From NCBI RefSeq assembly GCF_016598775.1, contig NZ_CP066802.1, positions 992,001 to 1,056,000 of the forward strand: a DNA stretch of 64,000 nucleotides, written 5' to 3'. The translations under genes were made by a program, and so were the position numbers. This document shows positions 18,615 to 28,016 of the stretch, piece after piece; within the stretch, counting starts at the first letter, position 1; each line of letters opens with the position of its first letter. The notes under the pieces were generated by a model. The model made no database searches, was not told where the DNA came from, and saw only the letters and a program-made list of their open reading frames with translations. This DNA is from Actinomyces weissii (GTDB taxonomy: Bacteria; Actinomycetota; Actinomycetes; Actinomycetales; Actinomycetaceae).

Positions 18615-21600
18615 ATGGCGGAAACCAGCAGCGCGGTCAGCCCGGACGAGGGCCCCTACGACGACTTCGTGCACCTGCACGTCCACACCGACTACTCCAT
18701 GCTGGACGGTGCCGGGAAGATCAAGGACTACGTCGCGGAGGCCAAGCGGCTGGGCCAGCGGGCCCTGGCCATCACCGACCACGGCTACATGTTCGGCGCC
18801 TACGAGTTCTACGCCGAGTGCGTAAAGGCCGGCGTCAAGCCGATCATCGGGGTAGAGGCATACCTGACTCCCGGCACCTCCCGCTTTGACAAGACCCGCG
18901 TGTTCTGGGGCGACGAGTCCCAGCGCAGCGACGACGTCTCCGCCCGCGGCTCCTACACCCACATGACCCTGCTCTCCCGCAACAACGAGGGCCTGCACAA
19001 CCTCATGCGCCTGGACTCCTACGCCTCCCTGGAGGGCCAGTGGGGCAAGGCCCCGCGCATGGACCGCGAGTTGATCTCCCGCTACGCGAACGGCCTGATC
19101 TCCTCCACCGGCTGCCCCTCCTCCGAGGTACAGACCCGCCTGCGCCTGGGCCAGTGGGACGAGGCGCTGCGGGCGGCCGGGGAGCTGCAGGACATCTTCG
19201 GCAAGGACTTCTTCTACGTGGAGCTGATGGACCACGGCCTGGAGATCGAGCGGCGTGTCACCCAGGACCTCCTGCGCCTGTCAAAGACCCTGGACGCGCC
19301 GCTGCTGGCCACCAACGACTCCCACTACGTCCGCCCCGAGGACCGTACCGTCCAGGACGCGATGCTGTGCATCAACTCCGGCTCCGTGCTAACAGACCCG
19401 GACCGTTTCAAGTTTGACGGCGACACCTACTACCTGCGCCCCGGCGCGGAGATGCGTTCGCTGTTCAAGGAGCTGCCGGAGGCCTGCGACAACACCCTGC
19501 TGGTGGCCGAGCAGTGCGAGGTCTCCTTCCAGACCGTCGACGAGGGCGCCTCCTTCATGCCGGTCTTCCCCGTACCTGAGGGGGAGACCATGGACAGCTG
19601 GTTCGTCAAGGAGTGCTGGCGCGGCATGGAGCGCCGCTTCCACGGGGACATCCCCGAGGACTGCCGCAAGCAGGCCGAGTACGAGATCGACGTGATCGTG
19701 CAGATGGGCTTCCCCGGGTACTTCCTGGTGGTGGCCGACTACATCAACTGGGCCAAGGAGCACGGCATCCGCGTGGGGCCCGGACGCGGCTCCGGGGCGG
19801 GCAGCATCGTCGCCTACGCCATGGGCATCACCGAGCTGAACCCGCTGGCCCACGGGCTGATCTTCGAGCGCTTCCTGAACCCGGAGCGCATCTCCATGCC
19901 GGATATCGACGTCGACTTCGACGAGCGCCGCCGCGACGAGGTGATCGAGTACGTCCGGGAGAAGTACGGCTCCGACAAGGTCAGCCAGGTGGTCACCTAC
20001 GGCGTCATCAAGGCCAAGCAGTCCCTGAAGGACTCCAGCCGGGTGATGGGCTACCCCTACGCCGTGGGGGACAGGCTCACCAAGGCCATGCCGCCTACGG
20101 TGCAGGGCAAGGACATCACCATCAAGGGCATGTTCGACCCCACGGACAAGCGCTACGGGGAGGCGGAGGAGTTCCGCAAGCTGCACGCGGAGGACCCCGA
20201 CGCCCAGAAGATCGTGGAGCTGGCCAAGGGCCTGGAGGGCATGACCCGGCAGTGGGGCGTGCACGCCTGCGCCGTCATCATGTCCTCCAAAGCCCTGACC
20301 GAGGTCATCCCCATGATGCAGCGCCTGCAGGACGGGGCCAGCATCACCCAGTTCGACTACCCCACCTGCGAGCACCTGGGGCTGCTCAAGATGGACTTCC
20401 TGGGCCTGCGCAACCTGACCGTCATCTCTGACGCGCAGGAGAACATCGTCGCCAACGGCAAGCCCGCCCTGGACATCGACAACACGCCGCTGGACGACGC
20501 CGCCACCTACGAGATGCTCTCCCGGGGCGAGACACTGGGGGTCTTCCAGCTGGACGGCGGCGGTATGCGCACCCTGCTGCGCCTGATGAAGCCGGACAAC
20601 TTCGAGGACATCTCCGCCGTCGGCGCGCTCTACCGGCCCGGCCCCATGGGGGCGGACTCCCACACCAACTACGCCCTGCGCAAGAACGGGGTGCAGGAGA
20701 TCGTGCCGATCCACCCCGAGCTCAAGGAGGTGCTGGAGCCGATCCTGGGCACCACCTACGGCCTGATCGTCTACCAGGAGCAGGTCATGAAGATCGCCCA
20801 GGAGCTGGCGGGCTTCTCCCTGGGCAAGGCCGACAAGCTCCGCAAGGCCATGGGCAAGAAGAAGCCCGAGATCCTGGCCAAGGAGTTCGTGGGCTTCAAG
20901 GATGGGATGCTCAGGAACGGCTACTCGGAGGAGTCGATCCAGACCCTGTGGGACATCGTGGTTCCCTTCTCCGCCTACGCCTTCAACAAGGCCCACTCGG
21001 CGGCCTACGGGGTGGTCTCCTACTGGACCGCCTACCTCAAGTGCCACTACCCCACCGAGTACATGGCGGCGCTGCTCACCAGCCAGAAGGACAACAAGGA
21101 CAAGCTGGCGGTCTACCTGGGGGAGTGCCGCCACCTGGGCATCCGGGTGCTGCCCCCGGACGTGAACGCCTCCCGTGCCCAGTTCTCCGCGGTAGGGGAG
21201 GACATCCGCTTCGGCCTGGCGGCGGTGCGCAACGTGGGCCTGAACGTGGTTGAGGCCATTGAGCAGGCGCGCGAGGACAAGGGGGAGTTCACCAGCTTCG
21301 AGGACTTCCTGGACAAGGTGCCGGCGGTGGTGTGCAACAAGCGCACGATCGACTCGCTGATCAAGGCGGGGGCCTTTGACACCCTGGGCCGGACCCGCCG
21401 CTCCCTGCAGGCCTGCCACGAGGACTTCGTGGACGAGGTGATCGGGGTCAAGCGCAACGAGGCGGCGGGCCAGTTCGACCTGTTTGGCTCCCTCATGGGC
21501 GGGTCGCTGGAGGGGGAGGACTCCGCCTTCGCCAAGGGCCCCGTCTTCTCCTCGGAGGTGCCTGACCTGCCGGAGTGGGACAAGAAGATGAAGCTGGCCT

Positions 21601-22217
21601 ATGAGCGGGAGATGCTGGGCCTGTACGTCTCCGACCACCCGCTGCTGGGCCTGGAGGGGGTGCTGGGAAAGCTGGCGGACACGGAGATCGCCGAGCTGGT
21701 GGCCAACGAGGAGCGGGAGGACGGCACCATGGTGACTATCGCCGGACTGATCACCAGCCTCACCCGCAAGACCACCAAGCAGGGCAACCTGTGGGCCATC
21801 GCCCAGATCGAGGACCTGGGGGGCAGCGTGGAGGCGCTGTTCTTCCCCGCCACCTACCAGACGGTCTCCACCATGCTCGCCCCGGACACGGTGGTCACGG
21901 TGCGGGGGCGGCTGAACCGGCGTGACGGCCAGGTGGCTTTGTACGCGCAGGAGCTGAGCCTGCCGGACGTGTCCAACGCCGCTCACGAGTCGGTGCACCT
22001 GGCCCTACCGGCCAGCCGCTGCACGACGGCGCTGGTGGAGCGGCTGCGTTCCGTGCTCATGAAGCACCCGGGCGTCAGCGAGGTGCGCCTGACCCTGACC
22101 AGCCCGGGCCGGGAGGTGCGCACCCAGCTGGAGGCGGCCTTGCGGGTCGATCCGACCCCGGCCTTCTACTCGGACATCAAGGCCCTGCTGGGGCCGGGCT
22201 GCCTGGCCCGGCGCTGA
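18615..22217 (+). CDS. dnaE: DNA polymerase III alpha subunit (DnaE1)
   Basis: Replicative DNA polymerase catalytic subunit, 1200 aa, normal size for actinobacterial DnaE1. N-terminal PHP domain with HLHVHTDYSMLDG near residue 15 and ITDHGYMFG. Family C polymerase palm with the catalytic aspartates in PDIDVDFDERR (near residue 429) and GPGRGSGAGS upstream. A helix-hairpin-helix/beta-clamp region follows (QFDLFGSLM resembles a clamp-binding motif, near 952), then a C-terminal OB fold (VTIAGLITSLTRK). TAGGAT ends exactly 6 nt before the ATG and no clear Shine-Dalgarno is seen, so translation is probably leaderless. Confidence 0.97.
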   Translation: MAETSSAVSPDEGPYDDFVHLHVHTDYSMLDGAGKIKDYVAEAKRLGQRALAITDHGYMFGAYEFYAECVKAGVKPIIGVEAYLTPGTSRFDKTRVFWGDESQRSDDVSARGSYTHMTLLSRNNEGLHNLMRLDSYASLEGQWGKAPRMDRELISRYANGLISSTGCPSSEVQTRLRLGQWDEALRAAGELQDIFGKDFFYVELMDHGLEIERRVTQDLLRLSKTLDAPLLATNDSHYVRPEDRTVQDAMLCINSGSVLTDPDRFKFDGDTYYLRPGAEMRSLFKELPEACDNTLLVAEQCEVSFQTVDEGASFMPVFPVPEGETMDSWFVKECWRGMERRFHGDIPEDCRKQAEYEIDVIVQMGFPGYFLVVADYINWAKEHGIRVGPGRGSGAGSIVAYAMGITELNPLAHGLIFERFLNPERISMPDIDVDFDERRRDEVIEYVREKYGSDKVSQVVTYGVIKAKQSLKDSSRVMGYPYAVGDRLTKAMPPTVQGKDITIKGMFDPTDKRYGEAEEFRKLHAEDPDAQKIVELAKGLEGMTRQWGVHACAVIMSSKALTEVIPMMQRLQDGASITQFDYPTCEHLGLLKMDFLGLRNLTVISDAQENIVANGKPALDIDNTPLDDAATYEMLSRGETLGVFQLDGGGMRTLLRLMKPDNFEDISAVGALYRPGPMGADSHTNYALRKNGVQEIVPIHPELKEVLEPILGTTYGLIVYQEQVMKIAQELAGFSLGKADKLRKAMGKKKPEILAKEFVGFKDGMLRNGYSEESIQTLWDIVVPFSAYAFNKAHSAAYGVVSYWTAYLKCHYPTEYMAALLTSQKDNKDKLAVYLGECRHLGIRVLPPDVNASRAQFSAVGEDIRFGLAAVRNVGLNVVEAIEQAREDKGEFTSFEDFLDKVPAVVCNKRTIDSLIKAGAFDTLGRTRRSLQACHEDFVDEVIGVKRNEAAGQFDLFGSLMGGSLEGEDSAFAKGPVFSSEVPDLPEWDKKMKLAYEREMLGLYVSDHPLLGLEGVLGKLADTEIAELVANEEREDGTMVTIAGLITSLTRKTTKQGNLWAIAQIEDLGGSVEALFFPATYQTVSTMLAPDTVVTVRGRLNRRDGQVALYAQELSLPDVSNAAHESVHLALPASRCTTALVERLRSVLMKHPGVSEVRLTLTSPGREVRTQLEAALRVDPTPAFYSDIKALLGPGCLARR

Positions 22218-22380
22218 GGTACCACATCCCCGCCTGTTCGTCTAGGTATCCGCAACGGCTCTATACCGTTGTTGGAGAAACTATTAACCTTCTGGAATTT
22301 ATCCGGGTCAAAGGTTATGGTCGAAAGGACCGCTGAGGATCCCTGTGTCCTCACAACAGCTTCTCCCTGGAGGCCTTACC
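22218..22380 (+). promoter_or_regulatory. Promoter/operator region of the exopolysaccharide operon
   Basis: AT-rich for this genome. TAACCTT (about 22285) and AAGGTTA (about 22311) form an inverted repeat 19 nt apart. TATGGT at about 22315 could be a -10, which would give a ~55-nt leader to the GTG at 22381. A regulator binding the repeat would cover the promoter. Confidence 0.4.
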
Positions 22381-24726
22381 GTGACACGTCGCCGCGTGGT
22401 CTTTACCCTGGTGCTGACCACTGTGGTGGCTGGTCTGCTGGTGCTGATCTGCGTTCTCAGCCGAGGCGGGGGCGGCCGGGTCATCCACGTGTCGCCCACT
22501 GGTGACGACACCGCCTCCGGCAGCTCCGCGGCCCCGCTGGCCACGGTCCACCGCGCCCTGGACCTCGCCGTGGACGGCGACACGGTGCGCCTGGCCGCCG
22601 GCACCTACCGGGAGGGTGAGCTGATCATGCCTAACCGGGTGCGGCTGGAGGCGGGCCGTGGGGAGAAGGTGGTTCTCTCCGGGGCGCAGGTGGTGCAGGA
22701 CTGGGTGGCTGAGGGCAGCGTGTGGCGCTCCCGCGACGAGCTGGTCCGTTTCTGCCAGGAGTGCACCTTCAACCCGGATCCGGGCTACGACGGCGTGCGA
22801 GGCTACCCCGAGCAGGTCTACCTGGACGGGGTGGCGCTGCGGCAGGTGGCCAGCCGGGAGGAGGTCGTGGAGGGGACCTTCTTCGTTGACCGCCTGCCGG
22901 TGGAGTTCGAAGGGGGCGGGATCGACCGGATCGGCCGGGTGACCGGTTCCCGGACCGCCCACTACCTGCTGGGCTCGGACCCCAGCGGGCACCAGGTGGA
23001 GGTGGTGCAGCACGCCCGGGCCCTGACGGTGGCGGGCAACGGCGCGGCGGTGGCCAACCTGACCATCGAGAAGTACGCGCCCACGCAGATGTGGGGCCTG
23101 CAGGACCCGCAGATCGGCACCCAGGGTTCCGGGACCATGGTGCTGGTCATGGGTGACGACGTGAGCATCGAGTCCACCGTCCTGCGCCAGGCCACCTCCG
23201 GCAGCGCCCTGCACTTCACCAACGGCTCCGGGCAGTCGCTTACCTCCTCCAAGGTCATGGACAACGCGGGGGCCGGGATGATGGCCAACGAGACCTACAA
23301 CCTGCTGGTGTCCCGCAGCTACTTCACCGGCAACAACGCCAACGGCTTCGACAGCGCGGAGACCTGCGGCGCCTACTGCTACCTGGCGGACTTCAAGATC
23401 ACCCACTCCGCAGGGCTGCGCTTCGAGCTCAATACCTTGGACTACGCGGACCGGGAGGCTGACGCCGCCGACCCCCTGCTCTACAGCACCAACCGGCAGG
23501 TTGGGGTCTGGCTGGACGAGGGCGTGGCGAACTCGACGGTGGTGGGCAACTACTTCGTGAACACGCCGGTAGCGGTGTTCAACGAGATCTCCCTGAACAC
23601 GGTGATCGCCTCGAACGTCATCAACGGCGCGGGCACGGGGATCCTCAGCTCCGGCTCGGAGCGTGCCCGCATCTGGAACAACACGGTGGCCTACGCCCTC
23701 GAGCCGCTGGTGATCCGGGAGGACGCGCGCACCGACGGCTGCAACGCCCGTACCCAGGACGGCACCTGCGTGGAGGAGGAGCCCTGGTCCGTGCAGCACG
23801 AGCTGACCTGGGACCAGACCGACACGGAGGTCTTCAACAACATATTCACCTCCAAGCAGACCGCCCGGCTGCCGCAGGACCCCTGGCGCTTCTCCTGGCA
23901 CGCGGGCGTGCTCGCGGGCGGCAACTGGGACGGCACCGCGGTCGGGGCCAACGACATGGTCCTAGGCATGGACTACAACGTCTACTACCGCCAGCCGGCC
24001 GCGGAGGACCAGCCGAGCTTCGCCGTCCTGTGGCAGGTGGACCAGGGCCGCAGCATCACGCCGCAGACCCTGGAGGGGCTGACCAACGACCCGGCTGTGA
24101 CCGCCAACGAGCGGGAGCAGAACGGCTGGGAGCTGCTGGGCCCGCGCGGGGCCAACCCGCTGGTGGTCCGGGAGTCCCGCAATCCCCGTGACTACGCCGC
24201 CTCCGACTTCCGCCTGCGGGAGGACTCCCCGGCCCGGGGGACGGGCAAGGCGGTCTTCGGGGACACCGCCAAGGCCCTGGGCCTGGAGGAGCGCACGGTG
24301 GTCGACCGGGGCGCCCTGTTCAACGTGGCCTGGGGGACCGCCTCCTGGCAGGCGGACCGCCAGGAGGGGGCCGCTGCGTCGGCGACCGGTGCCACTGCCG
24401 CGGGCGCACCGGAGCAGACCGGTGCGGAGCAGGCCACGGCCAGCGGGGCGGCGGACGCAGGAGCAGCCGCTGGGCTCAGCCAGTCCTCAGGCCGGGCCGA
24501 GACGGCAGGTACTGCTATCGACCGCCAGCCCCGCAAAGCCCTGGGCGCCGCCCCTGCCTCGAGACTGCTGCTCGATATGGCAGGGGCTCTTTTTATCTCC
24601 ATCCTGGTCCTGCTGGTGCTCCTGGTCCTGCTGGGCCGGCTGTTCCAGCCCGCGCGACCAGCCCCGCAGGCAGACAAGCAGCCACCCGGGCGCGCCGGGG
24701 GCGTCCAGGACAAGAGGTCATCATGA
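22381..24726 (+). CDS. Membrane-anchored right-handed beta-helix protein (DUF1565/pectate-lyase-like fold)
   Basis: 781 aa. The start is placed at the GTG at 22381 because GGAGG lies 7 nt upstream; GTG 22345 is an alternative adding 12 residues. Layout: N-terminal TM helix (about 5-27), a DUF1565-like entry (HVSPTGDDTASGSSAAPLAT, then GTYREGELIMP), a long extracellular parallel beta-helix (about 90-560) with many N- and V-rich coils, a disordered Ala/Thr/Gly region (about 660-715), then a second TM helix (LFISILVLLVLLVLLG, about 740). Folds like this occur in polysaccharide lyases and C5-epimerases (AlgG type), but no catalytic set can be named. The stop overlaps the synthase gene by 4 nt, so it probably acts on the polymer as it leaves the cell. 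Confidence 0.8.
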   Translation: MTRRRVVFTLVLTTVVAGLLVLICVLSRGGGGRVIHVSPTGDDTASGSSAAPLATVHRALDLAVDGDTVRLAAGTYREGELIMPNRVRLEAGRGEKVVLSGAQVVQDWVAEGSVWRSRDELVRFCQECTFNPDPGYDGVRGYPEQVYLDGVALRQVASREEVVEGTFFVDRLPVEFEGGGIDRIGRVTGSRTAHYLLGSDPSGHQVEVVQHARALTVAGNGAAVANLTIEKYAPTQMWGLQDPQIGTQGSGTMVLVMGDDVSIESTVLRQATSGSALHFTNGSGQSLTSSKVMDNAGAGMMANETYNLLVSRSYFTGNNANGFDSAETCGAYCYLADFKITHSAGLRFELNTLDYADREADAADPLLYSTNRQVGVWLDEGVANSTVVGNYFVNTPVAVFNEISLNTVIASNVINGAGTGILSSGSERARIWNNTVAYALEPLVIREDARTDGCNARTQDGTCVEEEPWSVQHELTWDQTDTEVFNNIFTSKQTARLPQDPWRFSWHAGVLAGGNWDGTAVGANDMVLGMDYNVYYRQPAAEDQPSFAVLWQVDQGRSITPQTLEGLTNDPAVTANEREQNGWELLGPRGANPLVVRESRNPRDYAASDFRLREDSPARGTGKAVFGDTAKALGLEERTVVDRGALFNVAWGTASWQADRQEGAAASATGATAAGAPEQTGAEQATASGAADAGAAAGLSQSSGRAETAGTAIDRQPRKALGAAPASRLLLDMAGALFISILVLLVLLVLLGRLFQPARPAPQADKQPPGRAGGVQDKRSS

Positions 24727-26105
24727 GTTCCGCACGCTCCCTGGTGCTAGACCAGATCCCTCCGGTGTTCGTCGCAGCGGACCAGGTGACGGCGGGTGCG
24801 GCCCTGGCTATGGTCCTGCTGGTCCTGGCCTACACCTTCCTGCTGGTGGTCCTGTCCCGTAGCAGACGGCGCCCGCTGCCTGGGCCCGCAGCGGCGGACC
24901 CGGACCTGCAGGTCATCATCCTCATGCCCTGCCTCAACGAGGCCAAGGTTATCCGCGCCTCGGTCAACCGCCTTCTGAGCATCCCCGACCGGGGGCTGCA
25001 CGTCATCGTCATCGACGACGGCAGCGACGACGGGACCACCAGGTCGCTGGTGGGTATCCGTGACCGCCGTCTGCACGTGCTGCGCCGCCGTCTGCCCAAC
25101 GCCCGCAAGGGCAAGGGGGAGGCCCTGAACGACGCGCTCGACCGGGTGCGGCGCGCCTCCGCCCGCCTGCCCGACTCACAGGTGGTGGTGGGCATCATCG
25201 ACGCGGACGGGCGCCTGGACCCCTGGGCGGTGGAGCGGGTGCGGGCGGTCTTCTCCGACCCCCAGGTGGGTGCCCTGCAGCTGGGGGTGCGTATCAACAA
25301 CCGCTTCCGCTCCTTGCTGGCGCGTATGCAGGACATGGAGTTCGTCATCTTCACCTCGGTGTTCCAGGAGGGACGGCGCTACCTGGGCAGCGTGGGCATG
25401 GGCGGCAACGCCCAGTTCACCCGGCTGTCGGCCCTCAACGCCTTAGGGCCCCGTCCCTGGACCCGCTCCCTGACCGAGGACTTCGACCTGGGGCTGCGGC
25501 TTAACACCACCGCCTGGCGCAACGAGTACGACGGTGCGGCGGCCGTGCACCAGCAAGGCGTCACCAGCCTCAAGCGGCTGGTGCGGCAGCGCACCCGCTG
25601 GTTCCAGGGCAACCTGCAGGCGAGCAACCTGCTGACCCGGATCGCCCGCACCGGCCGGGGCCTGTCACGGCTGGACAGCATCTGGCAGGTCCTCACGCCC
25701 TACACGCTCCTGGCCGGTACCTTCCTGGTGCTGTCGTTCTTCCTGAGCCTGGTTGAGGCCGGGGTCGCGGCGGTGCGCGGTGAGCCCCAGTCCTGGGCCT
25801 GGCTGCTGGGCGCCTACCTCCTGGCGGCCGGGCCTGCCCTGGTCTTCGGCGTCATCTACTGGAAGGTGGAACGCGCTGAGGGGCTGCGCCTGTGGCGCTC
25901 GCTGCTCTACGCCCACCTGTTCGTGGTCTACGGGCTGATGCCCTGCATAATCGGCTGGCGGGCCCTGGGACGGGCGCTGATAGGCCGCACAGGCTGGGCC
26001 AAGACCGCCCGCGAGGCGGAGGGGCCCCGGGCAGTCGGCTCCCCACCGCTAGCCGTGCCCTCGGGCAGCGCTGACGTCACCCTGGACCAGAAGGCGGTCG
26101 CGTGA
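24723..26105 (+). CDS. Processive family 2 glycosyltransferase (polysaccharide synthase)
   Basis: 460 aa membrane GT2 of the cellulose/hyaluronan/PNAG synthase group, which polymerises a nucleotide sugar on the cytoplasmic side while moving the chain through its own TM bundle. One N-terminal TM helix (about 22-42); catalytic domain with DDGSDDG from residue 98, DADG at 160, TED at 251-253 (catalytic base) and QRTRW at 289-293, the QxxRW signature of processive synthases. Three more TM helices lie in about 340-425. It closely resembles PgaC/IcaA in layout. Coupled to its neighbours by ATGA and GTGA overlaps. The donor is not fixed by sequence; the adjacent 2-epimerase suggests GlcNAc or ManNAc. 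Confidence 0.88.
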   Translation: MSSARSLVLDQIPPVFVAADQVTAGAALAMVLLVLAYTFLLVVLSRSRRRPLPGPAAADPDLQVIILMPCLNEAKVIRASVNRLLSIPDRGLHVIVIDDGSDDGTTRSLVGIRDRRLHVLRRRLPNARKGKGEALNDALDRVRRASARLPDSQVVVGIIDADGRLDPWAVERVRAVFSDPQVGALQLGVRINNRFRSLLARMQDMEFVIFTSVFQEGRRYLGSVGMGGNAQFTRLSALNALGPRPWTRSLTEDFDLGLRLNTTAWRNEYDGAAAVHQQGVTSLKRLVRQRTRWFQGNLQASNLLTRIARTGRGLSRLDSIWQVLTPYTLLAGTFLVLSFFLSLVEAGVAAVRGEPQSWAWLLGAYLLAAGPALVFGVIYWKVERAEGLRLWRSLLYAHLFVVYGLMPCIIGWRALGRALIGRTGWAKTAREAEGPRAVGSPPLAVPSGSADVTLDQKAVA

Positions 26106-26800
26106 CCGAGCCGGGCCTGTCCTGGAGCGCCAGGAGGAGGGAGTTCGTGGCCGCGGGGGCGGCCACGACGATCCTCGTGGCGGCCGGGGGCCTGCTGGCC
26201 AGGTACCGGGTGGAGGACTGTGCCTGGACCACCGTCCACGACGGCTACGGCGCGGTCACCTGCGCGGCCGAGCAGGTGCGCCTGGTGCCCCAGGCCCCCT
26301 CCGTCCCGGAGGAGACCCACGCGGCGCTGGCCATCCACACCGGCGTCGTCGTCCAGGAAGGTGGCACCACCTCCTTCAGCACGAGCGTGCTGACCACCTC
26401 CCAGCTGCGGCGCGGCTCCGACCCCAACCCCTGGGAGGTGGCCTGGCTGCTGTGGTGCTACACCGACGACCTCCACTTCTACGCCCTGGTACTCAAGCCC
26501 AACGGCTGGGAGCTGTCCAAGGAGGACCCGGCCTACCCGGGAGCCCAGCGCTTCCTGGCCAGCTCCAGCGAGCCCACCTTCCCCACCGGTACCAGCTACC
26601 AGGTGGAGGTCACCGTGGTCTCCCAGCCAGGCGCCACGCAGATGAGCGTCAGCGTCGACGGGCAGCCGCTGGTCACCGCCACCGACGACCAGGACCCCTA
26701 TCCCTCCGGGCAGGTCGCGGCCTACAGCGAGGACGCGGACGCGACCTTCGGGCCCCTTACCAGAGTGCCAGCGCCCCAGACCCCCGACCAGACCCAGTAA
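26102..26800 (+). CDS. Secreted or anchored beta-sandwich protein of the EPS operon, function unknown
   Basis: 232 aa from a GTG overlapping the synthase stop. N-terminal signal or anchor with an Arg-rich lead (SARRREF) and a hydrophobic stretch (about residues 14-32) with no lipobox. The rest is rich in beta strands and aromatic residues and resembles concanavalin-like carbohydrate-binding folds (WLLWCYTDDLHFYALVLKPNGWEL, split here as WLLWCYTDD then FYALVLKPNGWEL; and QPLVTATDDQDPYPSGQV). I do not recognise the exact family; a DUF1080/LamG-type fold is plausible. Probable role: binding, capturing or trimming the exported polysaccharide. Low certainty on function, high on being a gene. Confidence 0.7.
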   Translation: MTEPGLSWSARRREFVAAGAATTILVAAGGLLARYRVEDCAWTTVHDGYGAVTCAAEQVRLVPQAPSVPEETHAALAIHTGVVVQEGGTTSFSTSVLTTSQLRRGSDPNPWEVAWLLWCYTDDLHFYALVLKPNGWELSKEDPAYPGAQRFLASSSEPTFPTGTSYQVEVTVVSQPGATQMSVSVDGQPLVTATDDQDPYPSGQVAAYSEDADATFGPLTRVPAPQTPDQTQ

Positions 26801-26820
26801 GACAACAGGATCGAGGAGAC

Positions 26821-28014
26821 ATGCACGAACCGAGCCCGTCATCCAAGCCGCCCGTCAAGGTCATGCTGGTCTACGGGACCAGGCCGGAAGCCATCAAGCT
26901 CGCCCCGCTGGTGCGGGCCCTGGAGGCGGACAGCCGCTTCACACCGGTGGTGGTGGTCACCGGCCAGCACCGCGAGATGCTCGACCAGGTCAACACCTTC
27001 TTCGGCATCACCCCGGACTGTGACCTGGACGTGCACCGCCCCGGACAGACCCTGACCGAGGTGACCACCAAGGTCCTGGCGGGGGCGGGGGAGCAGATCG
27101 CCGCCCACCGCCCCGACGTCGTCGTCGTGCAGGGGGACACCACCTCCGCCTTCGCGGGCGCCCTGGCGGCCTTCTACCACCAGGTGCCGGTGGCGCACGT
27201 GGAGGCGGGGCTGCGCAGCGGCACCATCGCCTCCCCCTTCCCGGAGGAGGGCAACCGGCGGCTCATCGGCCAGGTCGCCAGCATCAACCTGTGTCCGACC
27301 GCCTCCAGCCGGGACAACCTGCTGCGGGACGGCTTCGACCCGCACAGCCTCGTGGTCACCGGCAACACCGTGATCGACGCGCTCCTGGAGACCGTCTCCC
27401 GCCCGGTGCACCTGACGGACCCGGCCCTGGAGCGACTGGTCCAGGACCCGGGGCCGCGCGTGGTGCTGGTGACCGCCCACCGTCGCGAGTCCTGGGGGGA
27501 GCCCATGCGCCGCGTGGGCCGGGCCGTGGCCCGGCTGGCCAGCGACCGGCCCGGCACCACCTTCGTCCTGCCCGCCCACCGCAACCCCGTCGTCCGGGAG
27601 GCGCTGCTGCCCCAGGTGCAGGACCTGCCCAACGTCGTCGTCACCGAGCCGCTGGAGTACGCCCAGTTCTGCGCCCTCATGAACCGCGCGGACCTGGTTC
27701 TCACGGACTCCGGTGGCGTCCAGGAGGAGGCCCCCGCCCTGTCCAAGCCGGTGCTCGTAATGCGGGAGAACACCGAGCGTCCCGAGGCCGTGGCCGCTGG
27801 GGTGGCCCAGCTGGTGGGCACGGACGAGGAGCGCATAGTCCGCAGTGTCTCCACCCTCCTGGACGACCCGGAGGCCTACCACCGCATGGCCCGCGCCACC
27901 AACCCCTACGGGGACGGGCGGGCCTGCGAGCGGATCCTGGCGGCCCTGGCGGCCACCTTCGACCGCGGCCAGCGGCTGCCCGACTTTAACTACACCGCCC
28001 AACCGAAGGAGTAA
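26821..28014 (+). CDS. wecB: UDP-N-acetylglucosamine 2-epimerase (non-hydrolysing)
   Basis: Interconverts UDP-GlcNAc and UDP-ManNAc in the cytoplasm. 397 aa from the ATG at 26821, with GAGGAG upstream; the frame is open further left, but homology begins at VKVMLVYGTRPEAIK. Typical motifs: TGQHREMLDQ, VQGDTTSAFAGALAAFY, HVEAGLRSG, FPEEGNRRLI, TAHRRESWG and LTDSGGVQEEAP. No UDP-ManNAc dehydrogenase is nearby, so the product is probably used as UDP-ManNAc, either by the synthase two genes upstream or for a wall-polymer linkage unit elsewhere. Confidence 0.93.
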   Translation: MHEPSPSSKPPVKVMLVYGTRPEAIKLAPLVRALEADSRFTPVVVVTGQHREMLDQVNTFFGITPDCDLDVHRPGQTLTEVTTKVLAGAGEQIAAHRPDVVVVQGDTTSAFAGALAAFYHQVPVAHVEAGLRSGTIASPFPEEGNRRLIGQVASINLCPTASSRDNLLRDGFDPHSLVVTGNTVIDALLETVSRPVHLTDPALERLVQDPGPRVVLVTAHRRESWGEPMRRVGRAVARLASDRPGTTFVLPAHRNPVVREALLPQVQDLPNVVVTEPLEYAQFCALMNRADLVLTDSGGVQEEAPALSKPVLVMRENTERPEAVAAGVAQLVGTDEERIVRSVSTLLDDPEAYHRMARATNPYGDGRACERILAALAATFDRGQRLPDFNYTAQPKE

Positions 28015-28016
28015 CA

